64,000 nucleotides of DNA from Diplocloster agilis (GCF_019042275.1 NZ_JAHQCW010000012.1:60648-124647), one strand, 5' to 3'. Counted from the first letter of the stretch, positions 7,661 to 16,366 are shown. Made by a program: numbers and translations. Notes: generated from the letters alone by a model not told the origin.

Positions 7661-8773
7661 TTAGTTGGTGATCGTCAGCTCGGTTTCTTTGTCGAATACG
7701 TGGATTCTCTCTACATCCAGAGCAAATTTCACGGTATCGCCGGTTCTTGCTGTGGTACGGGGATCCACTCTGGCGGTCATCGGGAAGCCTTCTACATCGA
7801 AGTATAAGTAAACTTCCGCGCCGAGCAGCTCATACACTTTGATGGTGGATTCCACAACGCTGTTCGGAGATGCTTCGATGAACATCTGGCTGTCGTTTAC
7901 ATCTTCCGGACGGATTCCGAGTACAACGGTCTTTCCGTCATATCCGCCGGAGATTAATTTCTTCGCCTTTGCAGGAGGAAGCTGAATCGCGTGCGGTCCG
8001 ATCTGAAGGGTAACTTTATCTCCATTTACCTTGCAGACTGCATCCAGGAAGTTCATCTGAGGAGATCCGATGAATCCGGCAACGAACAGATTGCAGGGAG
8101 CTGCATATAAGTTCTGAGGAGTATCTACCTGCTGGATGATACCGTCTTTCATAACGACGATTCTGGTACCCAGCGTCATAGCCTCTGTCTGGTCATGAGT
8201 TACATAGATGATGGTGGTTCCCAGTCTCTGATGCAGTTTGGAGATCTCAATACGCATCTGAACTCTTAACTTGGCATCCAGGTTGGACAGAGGTTCGTCC
8301 ATCAGGAATACTTTGGGATCACGAACGATGGCACGTCCCATAGCAACACGCTGTCTCTGGCCGCCGGACAGAGCCTTCGGTTTACGGTCTAACAGGGGTT
8401 CCAGATCCAGGATTCTGGCTGCCTCTTTTACCATTTTATCTATCTGATCTTTGGGAACTTTTCTTAATTTAAGACCGAATGCCATGTTATCGTATACGGT
8501 CATATGAGGATACAGAGCGTAGTTCTGGAATACCATAGCGATATCTCTGTCTTTGGGTTCCACATCGTTTACTACTCTGTCACCAATCTTTAATTCACCG
8601 GAAGAGATCTCTTCCAGACCTGCGATCATACGAAGGGTTGTAGATTTACCACATCCGGAGGGACCTACGAAGATGATGAACTCTTTGTCTTCGATCTCCA
8701 GATTGAAATTCTTAACGGCCTCGAAACCGTTGGGATACACTTTACAAATGTCTTTTAATGATAAACTTGCCAT
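7661..8773 (-). CDS. msmK: Sugar ABC transporter ATPase, MsmK/UgpC type
   Basis: ATP-hydrolysing subunit for CUT1 sugar importers, 370 residues, as usual for MalK/UgpC/MsmK. Walker A is GPSGCGKST at 37-45, the signature is LSGGQRQRVAMGRA, Walker B is VFLMDEPLSNLDAK, the H-loop is in YVTHDQTEA, and a TOBE regulatory domain follows (LGIRPEDV). It stands alone with AGGAGG before the ATG and its own terminator. In Firmicutes one such ATPase often serves several binding-protein-dependent importers. The galacto-N-biose importer at 26-30 kb has no ATPase, so MsmK is its likely energiser. The shared use is inferred from the families and not shown by the sequence. Confidence 0.95.
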   Translation of the reverse strand: MASLSLKDICKVYPNGFEAVKNFNLEIEDKEFIIFVGPSGCGKSTTLRMIAGLEEISSGELKIGDRVVNDVEPKDRDIAMVFQNYALYPHMTVYDNMAFGLKLRKVPKDQIDKMVKEAARILDLEPLLDRKPKALSGGQRQRVAMGRAIVRDPKVFLMDEPLSNLDAKLRVQMRIEISKLHQRLGTTIIYVTHDQTEAMTLGTRIVVMKDGIIQQVDTPQNLYAAPCNLFVAGFIGSPQMNFLDAVCKVNGDKVTLQIGPHAIQLPPAKAKKLISGGYDGKTVVLGIRPEDVNDSQMFIEASPNSVVESTIKVYELLGAEVYLYFDVEGFPMTARVDPRTTARTGDTVKFALDVERIHVFDKETELTITN

Positions 8774-9001
8774 GTGTGAATTCCTCCTAAACTATTTTCT
8801 GTTTTATGTTCTGAGATGGCGTCTCAATTACTGCATTTAGTATAACGTAATCTGCCATTTCCGACCATGCCACTATCCACCAAAGATTCCAGAAATCCTT
8901 TGGCACATTCGACAAAGGGATTTTAAAGAAAATGGGGCCGCCGTCAATCTGCCGAAGATTTTTATGATTTCATAGACAAGTTGACGAATCTTCCTTTTCG
9001 A
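8774..9001. other. Non-coding gap before YesL
   Basis: This divergent spacer of about 350 bases (to 9124) holds the msmK leader and the YesL promoter. No further gene was seen. AGTATA at 8838-8843 could be the msmK -10 element read on the minus strand (TATACT), without a clear -35. Confidence 0.5.
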
Positions 9002-9030
9002 TTGATTTATGACTGCTCATTCGCTATAAT
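9002..9030 (+). promoter_or_regulatory. Promoter of YesL-type gene
   Basis: TTGATT (9002-9007) and TATAAT (9025-9030) are spaced by 17 bases, about 95 bases upstream of the start at 9125. Confidence 0.7.
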
Positions 9031-9124
9031 CTATTATAAATGCAAACGTAAAATTGCCGAATCAGGGGCGTATCTCGCCGCTTCCTGATTTCCTAATTCA
9101 TATCACGAGAGAAAGGTCGATTCT

Positions 9125-9820
9125 ATGAGTAACTTTTTTAACATGGACAATAAGTTCTTCACAGCGCTGGGACGTATCGCGGACATGATCATCCTGAACG
9201 TCATCTTTGTAATCTGCTGCATTCCCATCGTCACCATCGGGGCCGCCTGGACCGCCATGTATTACGTAGCCCTTAAGATGGTAAAAAATGAGGAATCCTA
9301 TATTATCCGGAGCTTTTTAAAATCCTTCAAGGAAAACTTCAAGCAGGCCACCATCATCTGGGTGATCTTCCTGATCGCGGGAATTATCCTGGGCGTGGAC
9401 TTCTGGGTCATGACCGGCGTAACCGCATCCTGGGGCAAAATTTTCCTCTACGCGCTGGGCGTTGTGGCGCTGATGTACGCATTTACTCTGGCTTACGTAT
9501 TTCCGGTATTATCCAGATTCTATAATACCACGAAGAATACGGTGAAGAACGCGTTTCTGATGAGTCTGCGGCATTTGCCCTGGACCATATTGCTTGTGCT
9601 GATCACGTATCTCCCGCTGATTATTTTCTTCTTTTTGACACAGATTTTCTTCGTCATTCTTCCATTCTGGATTATCGCAGGTTTCGGAGTGCAGGCTTTT
9701 GTCAGCTCTTATATTTTCGTCCGGGTATTTAAGCACTACATGCCGGAAGAGACCGAAGTGGAAGAGACGGAGTTCCATGTGCCGAGCGCCGATGAGGCTT
9801 CTGAAGCAGATAGCGAATAA
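9125..9820 (+). CDS. YesL family (DUF624) membrane protein
   Basis: Integral membrane protein of 231 residues with about five hydrophobic spans and an acidic, probably cytoplasmic tail. It carries the YesL/DUF624 opening: a short polar start, FTALGRIADMIILNVIF..., then a conserved IGAAWTAMYYVALKM segment. YesL proteins usually sit in carbohydrate-uptake loci with YesMN regulators and sugar ABC transporters, where they are thought to be accessory; no biochemical role is established. Here it stands alone next to msmK, which fits a sugar-transport link. AAAGG lies 8 bases before the ATG. It is closed by a strong convergent terminator. Confidence 0.9.
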   Translation: MSNFFNMDNKFFTALGRIADMIILNVIFVICCIPIVTIGAAWTAMYYVALKMVKNEESYIIRSFLKSFKENFKQATIIWVIFLIAGIILGVDFWVMTGVTASWGKIFLYALGVVALMYAFTLAYVFPVLSRFYNTTKNTVKNAFLMSLRHLPWTILLVLITYLPLIIFFFLTQIFFVILPFWIIAGFGVQAFVSSYIFVRVFKHYMPEETEVEETEFHVPSADEASEADSE

Positions 9821-9883
9821 GCGGTAAGAAACCCTAAGGAAGTACGCATTATACAGCAGGAGAGCGAAACTCCTCTTAATCTC

Positions 9884-9937
9884 AAAGGGACCGGAGCACA
9901 ATATGCCATATGGCTCAAATTGTGCTCCGGTCCCTTT
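9884..9937. terminator. Bidirectional terminator
   Basis: AAAGGGACCGGAGCACAAT and ATTGTGCTCCGGTCCCTTT form a perfect 19-bp stem with A and T runs at the base. It lies between the converging YesL gene and histidine kinase operon and serves both strands. Confidence 0.92.
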
Positions 9938-9959
9938 AACCGTTTATTATATAGACAGC

Positions 9960-10058
9960 CTAAAACCAGTGACTGCCCATCATCTGTACGGTAATCAGAA
10001 GCAGCAGCAGTCCGCATATAATAAGCAGCGCCGGAATTACCGCCCTATTCTTCCTCAT
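9960..10058 (-). CDS. Small hydrophobic membrane peptide after histidine kinase
   Basis: A 32-residue frame begins MRKNRAVIPALLIICG and ends MMGSHWF, giving a basic start, one membrane span of about 17 residues and a short outside tail. Its ATG overlaps the end of the histidine kinase gene by 14 bases, which suggests translational coupling, and an AGAGG-like sequence lies upstream. The positive-inside layout and operon position support a real small membrane protein, perhaps tuning the kinase. No family is recognised, and it is short enough to be chance. Confidence 0.5.
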   Translation of the reverse strand: MRKNRAVIPALLIICGLLLLLITVQMMGSHWF

Positions 10059-12531
10059 GCTTTGCCTCTTGCCTCTGCTCTTGGTGGCTCTCCTCCGTTT
10101 TTACAAAGGATATGGTCACGCGGAAAAGGTCCCCATCCAAATAAATCTCAAAATGTCCGTTCTGAAGCTCAGTCAGGTTTTTGGCAATAGACAGTCCCAG
10201 CCCGCTGCCTTCCGTGCTCCTGGACACGTCTCCGCGGATGAACCGTTCGGTCAGCTCGTCAGCCCGGATGTTTAGTGGGTGCTCGGATATATTTTTGATC
10301 GAGAAACGGATATATCCGTCTTCCTCCGCCAGATCCACATACACCCGGGTATGGGGCAGCGCATATTTCGCCACATTGTTGAACAGGTTATCCAGCACCC
10401 GGTACAACCGGCGGCCGTCGGCCCGCACCACCGCCGCAGCGTTTGGCACATTCTCGATCAGTTCCAGGTCCTTGGCCTCGAATTTCTCGGTAAATTCAGC
10501 AGTCGTCTGATTGATCAGTTCCACGAAGTTCAAGTGCTCGAAGTTTAATGTAATGTTCCCTGAGCTTACCTTGGAAGCCTCCACCAGATCTTCCGTCAGC
10601 TGTTTTAATCTCTGGGATTTTTCATCCAGGATACGGATATAACCGCTGATCTTCTCATCCTGGATATGCTCTCTTTTTAACAGGTCCACATAGTTAATGA
10701 TGGATGTCAGGGGCGTTTTGATATCGTGGGACACATTCGTGATCAGGTCGGTTTTCAGCCTCTCATTTTTCATGCTGTCTGCCACCGCGTTCTGCAGCCC
10801 TTCCCCGATGTTGTTCACCGCCTGGGCGATTTTAAGGTTATCATCCTTTAATGATTCTGTTTTTAACTTATATTCCAGATCGCCGTCCCTGATCTTCTGA
10901 ATGCCTTCCATAATCTCGCTGCGCTGCCCCTCTTCCCGTAAAAGCAGGGCTCCGACAAAGGCGTTGAAGCCCAGGGCCAGCAGGCCGAATAACAGCAGCG
11001 TGAGTCTCGATCTGGCCTGAATCATAAATAACGCCAGCAAAAAGTCAATCAGCAGGAAGCCCAGAAAGCTGACCAGCACCTTGACATTGGAACGAATCCC
11101 TTTCGCTCCGCCGTACAGCGTCCCAAAAAACCAGCCGAGAATACTTTTTTTCCAGAAGATTCCCCCTTTGATTTTTCTGGCCAGGCACAGATATCCGGCC
11201 ATCAGCAGAAGATCTGCCAGAATAGATACGACTATGGCCGATATAATAACCAGAGATTTTACGCTGTACAGGGTATTTAACACCATAACCGCGGAAAAAA
11301 CCACTAAGATTCCCAGGGCCACGATACAGGCCAGGACAAATTCTGTCGGTATGTTATCTACGGAAGACAGATGGATTTCCTCATCATCCGTCCGCCTGCC
11401 GGACACGACGGTCAGGGCCACCAGCACGACGATGTAAAGGAAAAGGGAGATCAATCCACCGTACATCAACGCCTGGAACCAGGGCCTGGTCTGTTCATAT
11501 TCTATTTTGGCATCATAGAATCCATCGTGTATCGGATAGGTAGTGTCTATGCCCGCCGCAATCGTATAATCTCCGCCCGCAAGCGCCGACAGCTGATTCA
11601 GGTTCCGGTAAATATTTTCCATAGTCACTTTGGAATCCATATAGCTCCAGCCATTTACCGCCTGATTGATCGCTTTATTAAACGAATCGATACTGGACTT
11701 CGGACTTTTTTCAAAATTTAAAGAAGCGGAGTCCAGATAGATGTAAGCTCCCAGCCCCCGGATGCTTTTTATCGCCTCCTCCGCGTCGGCGGCGCTTTGG
11801 ATACCGTCCAGGTTACTGTAAGCTTTTCCGGTGGTCCGGTTTACTATGGCATAGCGGAAATTGCTTTTATCCTCCTGGTATTTTGCCAGATTCCATTTGT
11901 ACTGCTCTACTCCGTTATACGCGTTGTCGATGGCATTGGACAGATAGCCGTACATTTTAGACGGATTCACGTCCGGATGCTGTTCCAGGTATTCTTCCAG
12001 GCTGACGTCTCCTACCGGGGCGTAGCTTTCATCAAATCTATAATTCTCCTGCCCTGCCTGCACAGACACGGAACTATCATCTGCCGTTACAGACGCCGTC
12101 ACACCGGAATCACCGGCCCAGTCATCGGTTGCCACTTCCTTTACGGAATAGCTTTCATTTTCTTTTCCCTGCCTGCCCCAATTTACCAGGTCCTCCAGAT
12201 AATAGCCGATGCTGCGCGTGACTTCCCCTGTAATCCGTCCATTCAGCGCGTAGTCTTCGATATCCACGATTTTTTTCGGGTTATACACCCCGTCGGTTTC
12301 AAAATTATATTTGTAATCGGTCAGCCAGATCGTATCATAGACACCACTCATAAAGGCGTCGTCAAATTGCGCCGACTGCTCATATTTGCCCTGTCCGGCA
12401 AACAGGCTGTCTCCGCCCTTCATCAGCATCAGCGTGCCAAAGCAGACGGAGAGCACCATGATGCCCACCAGCACCTGCTGCAGGACCAACAGGGCCGCTT
12501 TTCCCCCCGGGGAATATAAAAATCTTTTCAT
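10045..12531 (-). CDS. Membrane sensor histidine kinase
   Basis: Sensor kinase of 828 residues. One membrane span lies near 13-35, then an extracellular region of about 320 residues, five further spans between about 355 and 532, a HAMP-like linker, HisKA with the phosphoacceptor in NVSHDIKTPL (His about 602), and HATPase_c with GSGLGLSIAKNL. The large outside domain is not recognised, so the signal is unknown. The start at 12531 is set by GGAGG five bases before the ATG; the frame extends ten codons further without support. It follows its response regulator by 38 bases. A GTGC/GCGCAC hairpin directly precedes the ribosome binding site, as at the response regulator start. Confidence 0.93.
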   Translation of the reverse strand: MKRFLYSPGGKAALLVLQQVLVGIMVLSVCFGTLMLMKGGDSLFAGQGKYEQSAQFDDAFMSGVYDTIWLTDYKYNFETDGVYNPKKIVDIEDYALNGRITGEVTRSIGYYLEDLVNWGRQGKENESYSVKEVATDDWAGDSGVTASVTADDSSVSVQAGQENYRFDESYAPVGDVSLEEYLEQHPDVNPSKMYGYLSNAIDNAYNGVEQYKWNLAKYQEDKSNFRYAIVNRTTGKAYSNLDGIQSAADAEEAIKSIRGLGAYIYLDSASLNFEKSPKSSIDSFNKAINQAVNGWSYMDSKVTMENIYRNLNQLSALAGGDYTIAAGIDTTYPIHDGFYDAKIEYEQTRPWFQALMYGGLISLFLYIVVLVALTVVSGRRTDDEEIHLSSVDNIPTEFVLACIVALGILVVFSAVMVLNTLYSVKSLVIISAIVVSILADLLLMAGYLCLARKIKGGIFWKKSILGWFFGTLYGGAKGIRSNVKVLVSFLGFLLIDFLLALFMIQARSRLTLLLFGLLALGFNAFVGALLLREEGQRSEIMEGIQKIRDGDLEYKLKTESLKDDNLKIAQAVNNIGEGLQNAVADSMKNERLKTDLITNVSHDIKTPLTSIINYVDLLKREHIQDEKISGYIRILDEKSQRLKQLTEDLVEASKVSSGNITLNFEHLNFVELINQTTAEFTEKFEAKDLELIENVPNAAAVVRADGRRLYRVLDNLFNNVAKYALPHTRVYVDLAEEDGYIRFSIKNISEHPLNIRADELTERFIRGDVSRSTEGSGLGLSIAKNLTELQNGHFEIYLDGDLFRVTISFVKTEESHQEQRQEAKHEEE

Positions 12532-12533
12532 AG

Positions 12534-12558
12534 TTTCCTCCACACGTGCGCTTTTTTG
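12534..12558 (-). promoter_or_regulatory. GTGC hairpin plus GGAGG leader element (kinase start)
   Basis: On the minus strand GTGC, six A residues and GCGCAC form a short A-loop hairpin followed by GTGTGGAGGAAACT and the ATG. The same layout recurs at 13.3 kb twice and at 56.3 kb. Confidence 0.6.
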
Positions 12559-12569
12559 CACTTATAAGT

Positions 12570-13265
12570 TCAGGACAGCTTTTCGACCTTGTATCCGATC
12601 CCCCACACCACCTTCAGATAGCGGGGTTCCTTCGGATTAATCTCGATCTTTTCCCGGATATGCCGGATATGGACCGCCACCGTATTATCCGCCGCGATGG
12701 CCTCCTCATTCCAGATATTTTCATAGATCTGGTCGATCGAAAATACTTTCCCCTGATTCTTAACCAGCAGCAGCAAAATCTTATACTCGATGGGCGTCAG
12801 CTTCACCTGTTCGCCGTCCACCGTCACTTCCTTCAGCTCGTCATTTACCTTAAGCCCTCCGGTCTGAAAGACCTGGCTGCCGGATTCCTGTATATTTCCC
12901 AACTGGGTATACCGCCTTAACTGTGATTTTACCCTGGCTATGAGTTCCAGCGGGTTAAACGGCTTCGTCACATAATCGTCCGCCCCGATGTTCAGGCCCA
13001 GGATCTTATCCGCGTCCTCGGATTTGGCGGATAAGATGATGATCGGAAGGCTGTTATTTTCCCGGATCTTTAAGGTCGCACGGATACCGTCCAGCTTCGG
13101 CATCATGACATCGATCACCAGCAGATGGACGTCGTTCTCCTTCAGCATATCCAAGGCCTGCTGGCCGTCATACGCTTTTAATATGTGATAGCCTTCCTGG
13201 GTCAGGTAAATGTCGATCGCTTCTACTATTTCTTTATCATCGTCACACACTAATATATTCTGCAT
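12570..13265 (-). CDS. OmpR-family response regulator
   Basis: Response regulator of 231 residues, partner of the kinase that follows. The receiver domain has the acidic pair (VCDDD), phosphoacceptor Asp in VIDVMMPKLDG, Thr/Ser switch in IILSAKSED and Lys in VTKPFNP. The C-terminal winged helix (IEYKILLLLVKNQGKVFS...NTVAVHIRHIREKIE) binds DNA. The ATG at 13265 has GGAGG at ideal spacing; an ATG four codons earlier overlaps that site. Its leader carries two tandem hairpin-plus-GGAGG units and a possible 27-codon leader peptide overlapping the start, so translational control is likely. Target genes are unknown. Confidence 0.95.
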   Translation of the reverse strand: MQNILVCDDDKEIVEAIDIYLTQEGYHILKAYDGQQALDMLKENDVHLLVIDVMMPKLDGIRATLKIRENNSLPIIILSAKSEDADKILGLNIGADDYVTKPFNPLELIARVKSQLRRYTQLGNIQESGSQVFQTGGLKVNDELKEVTVDGEQVKLTPIEYKILLLLVKNQGKVFSIDQIYENIWNEEAIAADNTVAVHIRHIREKIEINPKEPRYLKVVWGIGYKVEKLS

Positions 13266-13326
13266 TTTTTCCTCCATCGTGCGTTTTTTCGCACATACAG
13301 GTGTGGGTGAACATCTTTTGGTTCAA
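13243..13326 (-). CDS. Possible 27-residue leader peptide upstream of response regulator
   Basis: A TTG at 13326 has GGAGG five bases upstream and opens a 27-codon frame (MNQKMFTHTCMCEKTH...) that runs through the second GTGCG hairpin and stops inside the response regulator gene at 13243. Translation would unfold the hairpin standing before the regulator's ribosome binding site. The start signals are good; a product function is not implied. Confidence 0.4.
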   Translation of the reverse strand: MNQKMFTHTCMCEKTHDGGKNAEYISV

Positions 13327-13362
13327 CCGTTCCTCCATTGTGCGTATTTTTTTCGCACCAAT
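13269..13362 (-). repeat. Tandem GTGCG hairpin / GGAGG units in response regulator leader
   Basis: Two units on the minus strand read GTGCG, an A-rich loop, CGCAC, then RATGGAGGAA, at about 13338-13362 and 13269-13294. The intervening bases differ, so only the hairpin and ribosome binding site are shared. They may be translational control hairpins or regulator binding repeats. Confidence 0.65.
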
Positions 13363-13621
13363 TAGTATGGGTGAAAAAACGGAATCACCCTGTCCTCTAT
13401 TATACCTCAACCCCTTTCGCCGGTCATCTTTTTTCCTTCTTTTGTATATTCTGTTTTCCAGACAGATACCGGTTCTCATGTCATATCATTACCGGATTCT
13501 TATATTTTAAGTTATAACATTTGAATATTAAGTCCAGTTCAAAGGAATTATGAAGAATTTCTTAATATATGAAAATGAAGGATAACAAACGGATCTTGCA
13601 AACGGAGCAAGCAAACGAGCA

Positions 13622-13660
13622 AACGGGACATGTCCCAAATCAATTTGGACATGTCCCGTT
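13622..13660. repeat. GGGACATGTCCC nested palindrome A
   Basis: Two GGACATGTCC palindromes lie in inverted context: AACGGGACATGTCC...AAAT pairs with ATTTGGACATGTCCCGTT. It lies about 40 bases past the DUF1002 stop and is followed on the plus strand by a T-rich stretch. It probably acts as a terminator; related arrays occur at 44.5, 50.8 and 60.6 kb. Confidence 0.85.
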
Positions 13661-13698
13661 TTGTCGTTTTGTTCTTTTATATTCTGTTATTTATCTCT

Positions 13699-14859
13699 TT
13701 ATTTGCCGAACAGGGATGCGAAAAAGTTCTTGATCGCATTCCAGATGTTTGAGAAGAAAGCGCCGATACCGGAGTTGTCAAAATGCAGATCCAGATCCAA
13801 TCCGCTTAATTTGTCATAGATATCCTTTGCCTGATTCAGCAGGGTATCCACATCAATATCCAGTTCGCTGAACTTCTTCATCAGAGCCAGCAGCTGCTCT
13901 TTGTCATGATCGGAAAGGGTGATTTCCAGTTTATCGGAGGCTTTGTCGATAACCTCCATAATGTCCTCGTCGCTGTCCAGGCCGTTCTCGGCTACATACT
14001 GCTTGATGAGGGCGATCAGCTCTTCCACCTTTTGGGGATCTCCGATGGTCTTGGCCAGTTCACCGGTCAGGGCCAGCTCATTATTGGCCACGGCCAGAGA
14101 GTCTTTGGGTAGTTCTTTTCCGGTCATCTGCTCATAGGCTTTTGCCACGCCTACCAGCGCCGCTGTTCCGGCGATGGGCTTGGGGCCCGCCACAACTACG
14201 TTGGCGTCTTCGATGCCCGCGGTAACCAGAGCATTCCGGTACATATTTTCCGTACAGTAATTAATGTTGAAGCAGCTGACGTTGATTCCGGAGCCTTTGT
14301 CCAGTTTATTAATCAGTACGGAGGACCAGGACTTGGAGCCGATCAGCTTGGAATCTACAAATTCATCCAGATATGCATGCTCTTCCGCGTTGGTGACCTG
14401 AACCACATCAAATTCACTCAGATCGCGGCCTTCCAGGCCCAGAAGTCTGAGAACCGTAGCCTTCTGGCTGTCATCCAGATCGGCTCCCAATGCCAGATAA
14501 GGTTTGGACGTGGGCGCCGGCGCCTGGGTCGGGGTTTCCGTCGGGACGGGCGTCTGGGACGGCGTCACCTCGGGAGTCGGGGTCGGATTATTAATCTCAT
14601 TGGAAGCCCCATTCTGCGCAGGCGTCGGAGTCGGTTCCGGGGTGGGGGTAGGGGTCGCAGCCGGAGCCTCATCCGGGGTAGGTGTGGGAGTCGCTTCCGG
14701 GGTGGGCGTGGGAGTTGTCTGCGCTCCGCCTTCCGCCGACGCAGCTTCCGCGCCCTGCTGCGCGCCATCCGCAGGCTGTTCCGTTGCAAAAGCCGTCATA
14801 GTTGACATCATAAGCGTGACCACCGCTAAAAATATGGCCAGCATCCTTTTCTTTTTCAT
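13699..14859 (-). CDS. Secreted DUF1002 protein with PTPTPE spacer
   Basis: Exported protein of 386 residues. A signal peptide covers residues 1-25 (basic start, hydrophobic core, cleavage near AFA/TEQ). Residues ~45-118 are a low-complexity Pro/Thr/Glu spacer made of repeated PTPTPE units, as in wall-spanning linkers. The DUF1002 domain follows from about 118 (LALGADLDDSQKATVLRLLG) to about 330, then an amphipathic tail rich in Phe (FFSNIWNAIKNFFASLFGK) that may touch the membrane. The function of DUF1002 is unknown. AGGAGG precedes the ATG. It is monocistronic, closed by the GGGACATGTCCC palindrome. Confidence 0.9.
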   Translation of the reverse strand: MKKKRMLAIFLAVVTLMMSTMTAFATEQPADGAQQGAEAASAEGGAQTTPTPTPEATPTPTPDEAPAATPTPTPEPTPTPAQNGASNEINNPTPTPEVTPSQTPVPTETPTQAPAPTSKPYLALGADLDDSQKATVLRLLGLEGRDLSEFDVVQVTNAEEHAYLDEFVDSKLIGSKSWSSVLINKLDKGSGINVSCFNINYCTENMYRNALVTAGIEDANVVVAGPKPIAGTAALVGVAKAYEQMTGKELPKDSLAVANNELALTGELAKTIGDPQKVEELIALIKQYVAENGLDSDEDIMEVIDKASDKLEITLSDHDKEQLLALMKKFSELDIDVDTLLNQAKDIYDKLSGLDLDLHFDNSGIGAFFSNIWNAIKNFFASLFGK

Positions 14860-14991
14860 GTTCTTTCCTCCTATAATCAGGTTCAGAATGATTGGCTGCG
14901 GCTATCCGCCGCAGTTAAATACCTGACCATTATAGCACACTCTTCCCAAATATGTTTTAATAAAATCTGAAAATTATATTAAATATCCGAT

Positions 14992-15951
14992 TCACCGCAG
15001 GATAATATAGATCATATAGCCCGCGTAACAGGCCACCATGATGACGCCTTCCATGCGGTTCACCTTCCGGTTCGACGCCACAAAGAAATAGGACATGATG
15101 CTGACCACGATTAAGAACACCATGTCATACAGGGATTCCTGGCTTACCATTACCGGGTGGATAGCGGAGGAAGCTCCCAGTACAAGGAGGATGTTAAATA
15201 TATTGGAGCCTACCACATTTCCCATAGCGATGTCGCTCTCGCCCTTCCTGGCGGCCACCACCGAAGTCGCCAGCTCGGGAAGGGATGTGCCGATCGCTAC
15301 GATCGTCAGTCCGATCAGGGTCTGGCTCAGTCCGAACGCCGTGGCGATCTGCGTCGCGGCGTTGACAACCAGATTCCCGCCGATGACGATTCCCAGCATG
15401 CCGGCGATAATATAGACAATGCTGACTGCGGGAGACTTAAGCGGTTTGTGATCCTCGGGAAAATCCTGGAATTCTTTTCTGGCCTTCAGCGCATCCTTCA
15501 GCGTATAGGCCAGGAATACGGCGAACAGCACCAGCAGCACCATTCCGTCATATCTGGACACAAAAGCCGCCGCCTGCCCGAACAGCACTTTATCCAGACA
15601 CATCACCAGAAGAACGATGGTAATCAGAATGGAATAAGGAAATTCCCTGCGGATCACCGACCGTTTTACGGCAATGGGCGTCATAACCGCGCTGAGCCCC
15701 GCCACCACCAGCAGGTTAAAAATGTTGGAGCCGATTACATTGCTGACCGCCAGCTCGTTGGCTCCTGTCAGCGCCGCGTTGATGCTTACGGAAGCTTCCG
15801 GCAGACTGGTTCCCATCGCCACGATCGTAAGCCCGATGATAATGCTTGGGACTTTCAGCAGTTTCGCTATATTAGAGCTTCCTTCCACGAAATAATCCGC
15901 GCCCTTAACCAGCAAAACAAAGCCAACCGCCAATAACAGATACTTTAACAT
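14992..15951 (-). CDS. CaCA-family calcium/sodium-type antiporter (YrbG-like)
   Basis: Cation exchanger of 319 residues with about ten membrane spans in two homologous halves. The alpha repeats read GLTIVAMGTSLPEASVSI near residue 40 and GLTIVAIGTSLPELATSV near residue 218, each followed by a GNVVGSNIFN-type segment. The family exchanges Ca2+ against Na+ or H+. Because a yybP-ykoY manganese riboswitch with a terminator stands directly upstream, manganese efflux is the more likely role here. GGAGG precedes the ATG. It is a single-gene unit. Confidence 0.93.
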   Translation of the reverse strand: MLKYLLLAVGFVLLVKGADYFVEGSSNIAKLLKVPSIIIGLTIVAMGTSLPEASVSINAALTGANELAVSNVIGSNIFNLLVVAGLSAVMTPIAVKRSVIRREFPYSILITIVLLVMCLDKVLFGQAAAFVSRYDGMVLLVLFAVFLAYTLKDALKARKEFQDFPEDHKPLKSPAVSIVYIIAGMLGIVIGGNLVVNAATQIATAFGLSQTLIGLTIVAIGTSLPELATSVVAARKGESDIAMGNVVGSNIFNILLVLGASSAIHPVMVSQESLYDMVFLIVVSIMSYFFVASNRKVNRMEGVIMVACYAGYMIYIILR

Positions 15952-16036
15952 TTACCATTCCTCCAGCTTTTTCTAATAGTATGCGCGCTTTTGTGCCTGC
16001 ACAAACGCTTCCTTTTCCCGCTTTGCTTTTACCAAC

Positions 16037-16083
16037 AAAAAAAAGACTGTTTATTGCACCACAAAGCTGCAATAAAAGTCTCG
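16037..16083 (-). terminator. Riboswitch expression-platform terminator
   Basis: On the minus strand GACTTTTATTGCA pairs with TGCAATAAACAGTC and is followed by a run of eight to nine T residues. The 5' arm overlaps the end of the aptamer, so metal binding can free the antiporter transcript from termination. Confidence 0.85.
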
Positions 16084-16177
16084 CCACAACGATAAGAAGT
16101 ATGCGGCCCGGATTATTCCCATAATCGTGATGACGGATCCGCATAACATTATTGCTAATGCCAGCTACTCCCCTTTA
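16076..16177 (-). ncRNA. yybP-ykoY manganese riboswitch aptamer
   Basis: The minus strand carries AAAGGGGAGTAGC at the 5' side, a GTCATCACGA segment and GGGCCGCATAC, and ends with GGCGAGACTTTTATTGC. These are the hallmark segments of the yybP-ykoY family, which senses Mn2+. The position before a cation antiporter gene and the overlapping terminator fit the family. Confidence 0.88.
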
Positions 16178-16366
16178 TCTTTGCTAAGTATAAACAATGC
16201 AAAAGGGCCTTGTCAAGCACGGATAGCAAAAACAAGAGAAGATATAAGATTTATTGCCTAAATATTTTTTAGCTATACTAAAAGTTTTTGTATTTATCAA
16301 CAAATAATCTTATCTGCTCCCTCCGATTATCGTCAATCTGCGAATAGCCATTTTTATATATTTTGC

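Noticed and set aside
14504..14926. Plus-strand frame opposite the DUF1002 linker with Gly/Val repeats
   Set aside because: It is the complement of the repeated PTPTPE codons and has no ribosome binding site.
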